This document shows positions 31,337 to 38,187 of a DNA stretch of 38,187 nucleotides, piece after piece. The notes beneath the pieces are model-generated. The model made no database searches and was not told the origin of the DNA. It saw nothing but the letters and a program-made list of their open reading frames with translations. Source of the DNA: a virus. The number at the start of each line of letters is the position of its first letter. Position 1 is the stretch's first letter. Both the position numbers and the translations under genes were made by a program. The stretch lies in the IMG/VR virus record IMGVR_UViG_3300035182_000643, positions 1 through 38,187 of that record; one strand, given 5' to 3'.

Positions 31337-33586
31337 TTATCCTTTACAATTTATTATTTTTTTTGCAAGATTTAAGTTGTCTGCAAACTCTTTTACTTCT
31401 TTATCTGAACCAACTTCATCTGACCAGTCTTTAACTATAATTTTATCTCTTTCAGCTTTAACATCATTTAGTTCTTTAATGCCATCATCTATTTGTCTTT
31501 GACCTTCTCCAGTCATTTCATCTGCTTTACTAATTTTATTTAAAGCAGATAATCTTCTTCTATCTAAAGTTGTATCTCCAATAGTATGTTGGTTCTCTGC
31601 ATCAAATAGCGTATTAATCTTTTTATCTACATATTCTTTTGAATGTTCTCTGCTTCTAAGTTCTAAATCGTGACTTAAATTATTTAATGCTTTAGATGCT
31701 GTATCATTCATCTTTCCATCTGTTTGTGCTTTTCTTATAGCTTTCACATCACTAGAAGTAATACCAAACCTTGCATCATAATTTGGCTCATATACAGCAC
31801 CAGTTTGATAGTCTAAATTTCCTTGTCTTTTACTTACAAGTTTTTGAGAATTAGTTATATCTTTTGCTTGTATATTTTCTCTTTCATTCAGATGCTCATA
31901 AAAATGTGGATTTTGAGATAGTTCATTTAACTTTTTCATATCTTCAGAAGGAGTAGTTTTAGCTTCTGGCTTATTTAAAGTTTCAAATGTATCAGCATTT
32001 TTACCAGCATTACGAATTGCTTGTGCATCTTCAAATGATTTATTATCCTTAAAATAATTTAGCATTTCATCTTCTGCTTGTTTATCTGATAAATTTGAAT
32101 CACTATTCTCTTTTATCTTCTGCTTCATATCTTCCATTTCTTTTGTTAAATCAGTAGCTCTTGAAAACTTCTCTTCAATAGAAGCTTCTCCAAATGGTTT
32201 TCTTTGCTCATCTAATCTGTTAAGAGCTTCATTTGTGTTTAGTAAATCATTTTTCTTGAGTACATTTGGTTCCCAATCTTTTTGAATAGAACCATCATTT
32301 ATATTTTGTTCAGGTGTTGAATTATCTTTTGTGATATCATTTACTTTATCTTCTAATGATTTAGGAGAACCATCTGCATTTACATTATTAGTTATAGGAT
32401 TATTTTGTTCATTACTTCTTTTATCTAAATAATCCCTAGCTGCTTGTTGTTGGTCTGGTGGTAGTTTAGATATTTCATCTTCCATATCAGCATTATTCTT
32501 CATATTATTGTAGATACTTGGCTCATTTTGTCTATCAGGAATAATATTACCATTCGCATCTTGCATTGGTACTGTTTCAATATTAGCTTCTGGTTGCGCA
32601 TTTAATTTATCTTCAAATGGTATAGCATCATATTGAGCTTTCTTTGCTACTTCCAATTGAACTGCATCTTGCATATCTGCTTGTTGTTGTTGTGCTTGTT
32701 GTGATGTTTGTTCTTGTTTCAACTCTTCAGCATTTTTAGCGTATTCCGCTGCATTAGCTAGAGTAGTATTGGCTTGTCCTCTTGCAGATTCGGTAGCTCT
32801 TTGTACATTACTACTATTAGCAGTATTCCAAGCATCTCCATTACCAGTTAGTTTAGAAAATGCTTTACCTAATAATGCTCCAGCTGCTCCAAATGCTGCA
32901 CCTTGTTCAGTTGATTCTAATGGACTATATTTAGTTCCCTGCATATAACTTTGTGTTGCATTATATCCATTCATACCAGCAGCACCTTCTATAATGCCAG
33001 TTGCTATTCCTCGAACAGTAGGATTAAGACTTGCAGTTACTGGATTATTTAATAGTCTTTGTGCAGCACCTAAAACAGATGGAGCAGCTTCAATTGATTC
33101 TATTCCAGTTGATAATAATCCCTTTGCTAAGAATCCGCCCATACCACCAGTAACTGCCATAGCAGCAGTAGATATTGGGTCAGCAGTCATTTCTATTGCA
33201 CCAGTTCCAAATTCTTTTAATAAGGCAGATGCTTTCGTTGTTAATGGAGCATTACTTGTGGCTCTATCAGGCTGATATAGTTCATTGCTAAGCTGTGTTT
33301 TTACATTATTTAATCTATCAGCAGCATCATCATATCCTAAGTGTCTTGCAATACCCGACATAGAACCAGAAAAACCTCTACCAGCAGCAGCTCCAATTGA
33401 ATCATACCAAGGCACTGCATTATCTTTTATGAAGTTATTTCTCAATATCTGTGTATCTTCTGGATTACTACTTCCATTATTTACATATGTATCAAAAATC
33501 CTACCAGCAACGAATTGTTTATCTTTATCATCTAATTGCTTAAATGCATCACTATTTATAAGTTGTTTTGAAAAATCTTGTGGCAT
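31337..33586 (-). CDS. Large internal virion/ejection protein
   Basis: 749 residues. A mixed N-terminal 120 residues, then a Gly/Ala-rich hydrophobic region (about 125-240: GGMGGFLAKGLL, GIIEGAAGMNG, GAAFGAAGALLGKAF) that suits membrane insertion, then a long Gln/Asn/Lys-rich coiled region. Ends 3 bp before the start of the 976-residue gene. Ejection proteins of short-tailed phages show this membrane plus coil layout. Family unassigned. Confidence 0.55.
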   Translation of the reverse strand: MPQDFSKQLINSDAFKQLDDKDKQFVAGRIFDTYVNNGSSNPEDTQILRNNFIKDNAVPWYDSIGAAAGRGFSGSMSGIARHLGYDDAADRLNNVKTQLSNELYQPDRATSNAPLTTKASALLKEFGTGAIEMTADPISTAAMAVTGGMGGFLAKGLLSTGIESIEAAPSVLGAAQRLLNNPVTASLNPTVRGIATGIIEGAAGMNGYNATQSYMQGTKYSPLESTEQGAAFGAAGALLGKAFSKLTGNGDAWNTANSSNVQRATESARGQANTTLANAAEYAKNAEELKQEQTSQQAQQQQADMQDAVQLEVAKKAQYDAIPFEDKLNAQPEANIETVPMQDANGNIIPDRQNEPSIYNNMKNNADMEDEISKLPPDQQQAARDYLDKRSNEQNNPITNNVNADGSPKSLEDKVNDITKDNSTPEQNINDGSIQKDWEPNVLKKNDLLNTNEALNRLDEQRKPFGEASIEEKFSRATDLTKEMEDMKQKIKENSDSNLSDKQAEDEMLNYFKDNKSFEDAQAIRNAGKNADTFETLNKPEAKTTPSEDMKKLNELSQNPHFYEHLNERENIQAKDITNSQKLVSKRQGNLDYQTGAVYEPNYDARFGITSSDVKAIRKAQTDGKMNDTASKALNNLSHDLELRSREHSKEYVDKKINTLFDAENQHTIGDTTLDRRRLSALNKISKADEMTGEGQRQIDDGIKELNDVKAERDKIIVKDWSDEVGSDKEVKEFADNLNLAKKIINCKG

Positions 33587-33590
33587 ATTA

Positions 33591-34415
33591 TTACTCTATG
33601 CCAAAAGGATTAGTAATACTGGCATTAGGATTTTTCATTTGTTGCACTATGAATTGGCTGTATTGTGGTGACTTTTTGTCAATAGTTTGTCCAGTTTCAG
33701 AATCTAATACTGTACCATTATTTAATACTTTAAAACGACCTTTATCTACTTGTTCCTGTTTAACACCTAACGTACTATCAAACTGATTCCCTCTTTGAGT
33801 TATTAGTCTGTTTTGAGTTATATCGCTATTATGAGCAGTATCTGCCTGAGTATCTATTCCGTGTATAGTTGCGCCAACTCCAGCCATTTTAGCATTATAG
33901 TCTAGGGCAGCAACCTTTAATTGATTGTCTGTAAGACGTTGTTGGTAATCACGAGTATTATCATCTGACCTAATATTATGGTCATTAGTATTGTTTACGC
34001 TTAGTAGATTAGTTTGTGAATTAGTAACCCCAGTTTGAGCATTAATTAAATTACTTGCTGCATTTGATGTATTAGCAGCAGAGTTTTCTCGTGCAACACC
34101 TAGGTTATTTTTATTATTAATATCAGTAGTTAACCCTTGCAATTGTGCAATCATCTGTGGAGAAGCAAACTGAGCAAGTGCTCTAATTTTAGGCATATTT
34201 ACATCATAGTTACTTGTATTAGTATTACTAAGTAAACTAGATATGTATTGGTTCGCTTGGTCTTGTTGGCTAGATACTCTTTCAGCAGCAGCATTAGCTA
34301 CTAACTTATCCACTCCACCAGTTACGGCGTTAGTTCCAAGTAAAATATCTTTTACATCATAAGGCGCATTTCTTCCAGTAAAACTTGCAACTTGTTGATT
34401 ATCATAATATCCCAT
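33591..34415 (-). CDS. Internal virion protein
   Basis: 274 residues, rich in Asn, Gln, Thr and Ser, with long amphipathic helices (residues 35-150) and no enzyme motif. It lies between the two internal protein genes and is part of the minus-strand virion unit. Probably a smaller ejection or scaffold-associated protein; inferred from position. Confidence 0.45.
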   Translation of the reverse strand: MGYYDNQQVASFTGRNAPYDVKDILLGTNAVTGGVDKLVANAAAERVSSQQDQANQYISSLLSNTNTSNYDVNMPKIRALAQFASPQMIAQLQGLTTDINNKNNLGVARENSAANTSNAASNLINAQTGVTNSQTNLLSVNNTNDHNIRSDDNTRDYQQRLTDNQLKVAALDYNAKMAGVGATIHGIDTQADTAHNSDITQNRLITQRGNQFDSTLGVKQEQVDKGRFKVLNNGTVLDSETGQTIDKKSPQYSQFIVQQMKNPNASITNPFGIE

Positions 34416-34429
34416 AATATTTTCCTTAA

Positions 34430-35116
34430 TTAAGCTGGAACATAAGTTCCGCCAGAAGCTTTAGCGAAAGCAGACTTATTTGCATTTTCAGAATTGAGAA
34501 CTCTTCTTTGCATACCTTCTTGACGTTTTTGGTATTCTGCATTTTGATATGCACCATATAGTCCTGCGATACCACCCATAACTGAACCAGCGCCACTAGC
34601 AATTCCGCCTGCTTGTTCCCAACCAGATTTCTGACCCATACTTGCAAGTGTTTGTGCTTGCTGTTCTTCGTGAGTTAAACTATCCCATTGCTGTTGTGTA
34701 CCATTAAAATTGCTAGGCATATTCTGTGAAATAACTGGATTATATGTGCTTGATTTCTTTACTCCAGCACCATTATTTCCAGCAGTTCCTAAGTCTCCAA
34801 ACATATTTTCAGTAGGTGTTTGTGGTATGGTAGGTAGTTGTGATGCTGCTTGCATAGTAGGAGCACCATCTGCTATTGTAGTTTGGTTTTGATTAAACGT
34901 ACCACTATTATTAGATGGTAAGTTAAATGGACTATTTACATTGCTATAATATTGTTCAGCAGATGGATTATTAAAGTTATTATTAGTTGGTAAGCCATAT
35001 GGATTGTTTGCAATTCCATTAGCATCTACGTATTGATTTGAAGCTTGATTATTATTCCAAGTATTAGCTTTCTTTTGACCCCAATACTTAAAGTTATTTC
35101 CGTATCCTAAATCCAT
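34430..35116 (-). CDS. Internal virion protein with C-terminal Gly/Ala membrane helix
   Basis: 228 residues. The N-terminal half is Asn/Gln/Pro-rich and disordered; residues about 165-190 (GGIASGAGSVMGGIAGLYGA) form a Gly-rich amphipathic/membrane segment, followed by a basic helix (NAEYQKRQEGMQRR). This matches the smaller internal virion (gp14-like) proteins of podoviruses. AAGGA ribosome site. Preceded by a hairpin that may end the head gene transcript. Confidence 0.6.
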   Translation of the reverse strand: MDLGYGNNFKYWGQKKANTWNNNQASNQYVDANGIANNPYGLPTNNNFNNPSAEQYYSNVNSPFNLPSNNSGTFNQNQTTIADGAPTMQAASQLPTIPQTPTENMFGDLGTAGNNGAGVKKSSTYNPVISQNMPSNFNGTQQQWDSLTHEEQQAQTLASMGQKSGWEQAGGIASGAGSVMGGIAGLYGAYQNAEYQKRQEGMQRRVLNSENANKSAFAKASGGTYVPA

Positions 35117-35144
35117 TGTTTGTTCCTTATTAGTAGAATAATAA

Positions 35145-35162
35145 TTTCCTCTAATGAGGAAA
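35145..35162. other. 7-bp hairpin between head and internal protein genes
   Basis: TTTCCTC (35145-35151), loop TAAT, GAGGAAA (35156-35162), followed on the minus strand by TTATTATTC. A partial terminator or processing site after the 35168 gene. Confidence 0.4.
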
Positions 35163-35167
35163 CTATA

Positions 35168-35611
35168 TTATACTTTAGATACTATATATTTATTTACTTC
35201 TTCTGTTTTAGCAAACCCATTTTCATCTTTTTTAAATCTAATTGTTTTAAGGTCTTTAATCATATTATATACTGGTACTGGAATTTCTATCTCTTTACCA
35301 AATATAATAAAACACTGATACTCATTAATACCAATAGCCAAGTCAATCTCATCTTCATCTCTTGTTTCAATAATACAAGCTACGGTAGGAAAGTCCTTAA
35401 TTCTTTTTCTAGGTTCTGGTCTAACCTCTAAGACAATTGGCTCATCTTCAATATCTGGAATATCTGAAAGTCCAAGTTCTTCTATCTTATCGTTAATTCT
35501 TTCCATCATACCATCTTTTGTAGATACTCTTTGATATCCTGCAATATTTAGCTGTTTAGCTACCTTCTTCATATCTCCAAGTGTTAAACTTGAAATATCT
35601 TCAATCTTCAT
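35168..35611 (-). CDS. Head-associated protein with SAP/Rho-N-like N-terminus
   Basis: 147 residues. The N-terminal ~45 residues (LTLGDMKKVAKQLNIAGYQRVSTKDGMMERI) look like a SAP or Rho N-terminal helix-extended-helix DNA/RNA-binding domain; the rest is beta-rich. It follows the major capsid gene with its own extended -10 promoter (minus, 35641-35649). Such proteins with capsid genes may bind DNA or complete the head. Inference. Confidence 0.55.
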   Translation of the reverse strand: MKIEDISSLTLGDMKKVAKQLNIAGYQRVSTKDGMMERINDKIEELGLSDIPDIEDEPIVLEVRPEPRKRIKDFPTVACIIETRDEDEIDLAIGINEYQCFIIFGKEIEIPVPVYNMIKDLKTIRFKKDENGFAKTEEVNKYIVSKV

Positions 35612-35640
35612 ACATTTCCTTTTTATTTTAAATTAATACA

Positions 35641-35649
35641 ATTATACCA
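35641..35649 (-). promoter_or_regulatory. Extended -10 promoter TGGTATAAT (minus) after the capsid gene
   Basis: On the minus strand ATGGTATAAT lies 30 bases before the ATG of the gene at 35611. Same box as at 11733 and 24942. No clear -35. Confidence 0.5.
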
Positions 35650-35666
35650 TTTATATATATGGCACA

Positions 35667-35690
35667 AGTGTATCCTCCGAAGAGGACACT
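35667..35690 (-). other. UUCG-capped hairpin after the capsid gene
   Basis: On the minus strand, AGTGTCCTC-TTCG-GAGG-AT-ACACT forms 9 bp with a UUCG loop, one of the most stable tetraloops, 14 bases after the capsid stop. It could shield the capsid mRNA 3' end or cause partial termination before the promoter 35641-35649. Confidence 0.5.
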
Positions 35691-35703
35691 AAGGACCGAC
35701 TCT

Positions 35704-36723
35704 CTAGGATTCGTACGGTACCAACGATGCAACATCCGAAGTTACAGTAGTTTCAAGACGAACCATAAATAGTTGATTAAGGATAACTGCACCAGCGTAC
35801 ATTTTCCAACCAATAGAACCAACTTGGTTTAATGCATTAGATACACCACCAGAGTTTAAAGGCTTGAAGATTGTTTCAACACCTTGTTTACCACGTACAG
35901 AAGCAGAAGCATATGCTTTATCAGAAATCAAAAGATTTAGATAGACGTTTACTGAACTTACTGGTACAATCTTAATGTTTGTATTCTCAATAAAACGAAT
36001 TTCATTATAAGAACCGATTTCTCCTTCAAGTAAATCTTTTGAGTAAGCATATTGCTCAACTGGAATATAACCAGTAAGTGCTTTTAAATCTGGAAATTGA
36101 TTTGGATGAACAAACATTACATAAGCATCACGAATTGGTTTTGTACCAATATTAACGCTACCAGTTACAACTGATTTGATCTTCTTAGCTTTAGCACTTT
36201 TTAGCTTTAGCACTGCAAGGTCTAAATCGGCAGTAGTAAGTTTTTTTGCTCCAGAAGCAGTAGTTGCTCTATCTGCAACACCACCAGCATAAACTACGTT
36301 TGTACCAGCAGAGATAATATCACGAATAACAACATCTCCAGTTTCAGCTGCTTGTGTACCAAGAATATCTGTAAATTGAGATTTAATGTTATCAACATCA
36401 AAAATATCAATCTGGTCAGTATAAGTTACGAAAGAACCAAATTGGCTTACGTTGTAAGAAACTTTTTCACGTTTAGGTACTGATTCAACTGGTAATGTAC
36501 CTTCAGTTAAAGGAGTAGTTGCTGGACGTAAGTTTCTATATCTAAATGCAAACATTTGTTTAACACCGCTATTAGCGGGTACGAAACGTGCTTCTGCAAA
36601 TTTATCAAACATCATATCTTGTGTTACACGAAGTAAGATAAGTGGGTCATATAGTTCCCCGAAAGAAACACCTGTTGTTGCTGTGTTAGCTGATGAGCTA
36701 AATCCATTATAAGTAATTGACAT
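35704..36723 (-). CDS. Major capsid protein, N4 gp56 family
   Basis: 339 residues. Pattern of the N4-gp56 family: ATTPLTEGTLPVESVPKREK, VSQFGSFVTYTDQIDIFDVD, LGTQAAETGDVVIRDIISAGTN and a C-terminal GWKMYAGAVILNQLFMVRLET. It forms the HK97-fold icosahedral shell. The scaffold gene lies 3 bp upstream. Because many phage types share this family, it does not prove close relation to N4. A promoter and hairpin follow. Confidence 0.85.
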   Translation of the reverse strand: MSITYNGFSSSANTATTGVSFGELYDPLILLRVTQDMMFDKFAEARFVPANSGVKQMFAFRYRNLRPATTPLTEGTLPVESVPKREKVSYNVSQFGSFVTYTDQIDIFDVDNIKSQFTDILGTQAAETGDVVIRDIISAGTNVVYAGGVADRATTASGAKKLTTADLDLAVLKLKSAKAKKIKSVVTGSVNIGTKPIRDAYVMFVHPNQFPDLKALTGYIPVEQYAYSKDLLEGEIGSYNEIRFIENTNIKIVPVSSVNVYLNLLISDKAYASASVRGKQGVETIFKPLNSGGVSNALNQVGSIGWKMYAGAVILNQLFMVRLETTVTSDVASLVPYES

Positions 36724-36726
36724 TTA

Positions 36727-37770
36727 TTATCCTCTCATTTGTTGAGCTTTTATTTTTATTTGCTCTATTAATTCATCTGAGCTTAGGTTCTTACTCCATA
36801 CATCAATCTCTCCACTATTAGTAGAATTTGAAATCTTTGTTGAAGATACTCCAGCTTTTGCTTTATCAATAGAATTAACAACTTGTGGCTTTTGTTCCAC
36901 TTGTTGCACCGCTTGTTGTTTGTTATACAAATCGTTAGCTACATCTCCATAATACTGATAAAATGTTTTACCAATATTATTTCTGTTAATGCTATCGATT
37001 GTCATTCTTTTGTTTACTTCTGGAATAACATTTTGTGCAACACCAGAAGAAACATCTCTCCTAAAACCATCTAGTAAATCTGCTCTTGATACAATCTCTT
37101 CAGCAATATCTTGTGGAATAGATTTAAAACTATTTTGTACTTCTTGCAATAAAACTGGGTCTGAATGTATTTCTCTTGCTATATCGTCAGCTTCATTATG
37201 CTCAATATATGCCGACTGTGGAGTAGGATTATATTTTGCATCTGCATCAATATCATATACATCTACACCATATTGTTTTGCAAGCGTTCCAAACGCTGTT
37301 TTATCTCCACGTTTAGCATCCGCAAGAATTTGTAGGTCATTTAAACTAATCCCTTGTTGATTAGCATATTCCCCTACCTTTCTTAGTGGAGCTTCCTCTT
37401 GACGCTTCTTAGTATAATCAAGTCCAGCATTTGCTAGTGTAAACAACTCACTAAGTTTTTTAGTCTTAGTTTCAAGTCCTTTACTTTTAAGTGTTAATTC
37501 ATAAGGTAGTTCATACTTATCGAGCCAATCAGCAAGGTCTATTTCCTCGTCAGGTTTAGTTTCCTCGTTATCTTCAGTAGCTTCAACATCATTTTCACTA
37601 TCTTTAGTTTCTTCACTTGATTCTTCACTTGGCTCACTATGAATACCGTTTTTCATTTGTTCAGCTAAGTTACGAACACTATCTAATAAATCATTTTCAG
37701 ATTCAAAATTGAGTTCATTGGAGTTCGTATTTTCTACCGATTGTTCCAAGTTATCTAATTTTTCTTCCAT
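36727..37770 (-). CDS. Capsid scaffold protein
   Basis: 347 residues. Very acidic N-terminal ~75 residues (SEEETKD.. repeated), helical middle, and a Gln-rich coil near residues 285-305 (QQAVQQVEQKPQV) with a basic C-terminus, the typical charge split of phage scaffolds. It lies between the portal-side gene and the capsid gene. It would template prohead assembly and be expelled or processed. Confidence 0.7.
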   Translation of the reverse strand: MEEKLDNLEQSVENTNSNELNFESENDLLDSVRNLAEQMKNGIHSEPSEESSEETKDSENDVEATEDNEETKPDEEIDLADWLDKYELPYELTLKSKGLETKTKKLSELFTLANAGLDYTKKRQEEAPLRKVGEYANQQGISLNDLQILADAKRGDKTAFGTLAKQYGVDVYDIDADAKYNPTPQSAYIEHNEADDIAREIHSDPVLLQEVQNSFKSIPQDIAEEIVSRADLLDGFRRDVSSGVAQNVIPEVNKRMTIDSINRNNIGKTFYQYYGDVANDLYNKQQAVQQVEQKPQVVNSIDKAKAGVSSTKISNSTNSGEIDVWSKNLSSDELIEQIKIKAQQMRG

Positions 37771-38054
37771 TAATTTTCCCCTTCATTTAATTCAATATTT
37801 GATTTAGCTTTTAATCCAGCAGAAATTATAGAGTCAATATATTGTTTAAAAATTCCTCTTGCAAGTAAATTTTCAACTAATAGTTGTCTGTTTTCTGGTT
37901 TAATGTTTGTAAAGTTATATCCTATTTGAACCATATCTTCTTTCATAAATCCTTCAATAAAAATCTTTTTAAAATCTTTATTTCCTAAAAGCTTATTCAT
38001 TGACTCTGCCAATGAAAGCTCTGCCTGCAAAAATTCCAACTCTTCTCTTTCCAT
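37770..38054 (-). CDS. Small conserved protein between portal and scaffold
   Basis: 94 residues, helical, acidic ends, sequence ELEFLQAELSLAESMNKLLGNKDFKKIFIEGFMKED in segments like those of small proteins beside podovirus portal genes. Its stop shares a base with the scaffold ATG, and its start overlaps the portal-side stop (TAATG). A portal-associated or head-completion role is inferred. Confidence 0.55.
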   Translation of the reverse strand: MEREELEFLQAELSLAESMNKLLGNKDFKKIFIEGFMKEDMVQIGYNFTNIKPENRQLLVENLLARGIFKQYIDSIISAGLKAKSNIELNEGEN

Positions 38055-38187
38055 TAATTTCCTCCAGTTTTTTGTGATTTAATCATATTGTTAATTAAAT
38101 CATTTTTAACATTATGCCCAAATTCTTGATTTTTTAATGCTATATCTTGTGGAATAGCCATTGTTTTAGTATCAATATTGTCTGTTT
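38054..38187 (-). CDS. C-terminal end of a probable portal (head-tail connector) gene, partial
   Basis: The last 43-44 codons are open to the window edge and end at the TAA at 38056-38054. The tail reads TMAIPQDIALKNQEFGHNVKN in part, helical and polar, like podovirus portal C-termini. Portal identity is inferred from order (portal, small gene, scaffold, capsid); the main part of the gene is outside. Confidence 0.45.
   Translation of the reverse strand, partial: TDNIDTKTMAIPQDIALKNQEFGHNVKNDLINNMIKSQKTGGN

Noticed and set aside
32994-33671. Plus-strand frames opposite the 749-residue virion gene
   Set aside because: Shadows of the long real gene; no ribosome site or context.

Overview
The window is most of a tailed phage genome, probably a short-tailed (podovirus-like) virus. 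The evidence is an N4 gp56-type major capsid protein, a scaffold and the end of what is probably a portal gene, a set of large internal/ejection-type proteins, both terminase subunits, a holin/endolysin/spanin lysis cassette and many small fibre genes. DNA is AT-rich, and ribosome sites are of the AAGGA type. ThyX belongs to the short Helicobacter-like subfamily (motif ending SSRYTL), so a Campylobacterota host is my best guess; this is inference. No integrase, lysogeny repressor, tRNA or DNA polymerase was recognised, so replication probably uses the host polymerase.

Layout. Positions 1-11275 are all on the minus strand: fibre and structural genes (1-2791), lysis (2788-4455), accessory structural genes (4458-9206), TerL and TerS (9249-11275). 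Positions 11276-12538 are a 1.26 kb non-coding control region. It holds a strong plus-strand extended -10 promoter with an overlapping palindrome, two paralogous ~153-nt elements exactly 433 bp apart, a possible terminator, and a consensus early promoter (TTGACA-17-TAAAAT). Positions 12539-28384 are the plus-strand early/replication block: small acidic proteins, a RecB-like nuclease, an SF2 helicase, an RHH regulator behind an iterated operator, an initiator-like winged-helix protein, a helicase-primase fusion, a second heavily structured non-coding stretch (20050-20340), a Sak4-type recombinase, RusA, a membrane-anchored transglycosylase-like protein, a thyX locus invaded by an HNH endonuclease, a MazG-like protein, DUF3310 and a DNA methyltransferase. 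A 12-bp inverted repeat (28389-28418) separates the converging blocks. Positions 28403-38187 are minus-strand virion genes: two very large and two smaller internal proteins, a head-associated protein, major capsid, scaffold and the C-terminal end of a probable portal.

If the genome is circular or circularly permuted, the minus-strand genes form one late unit running TerS, TerL, fibres, lysis, (missing part), portal, scaffold, capsid, ejection proteins. The early block would then be the only plus-strand unit. The most unusual content is non-coding: the twin elements at 11793-11945 and 12226-12378, and the nested-helix region 20050-20340. Neither is explained by any gene I can read, and both merit RNA-level testing. 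Also notable are the helicase-then-primase domain order at 17706-19814, the RHH gene with four regularly spaced TCCCAAA sites, and the truncated thyX start upstream of the HNH gene.
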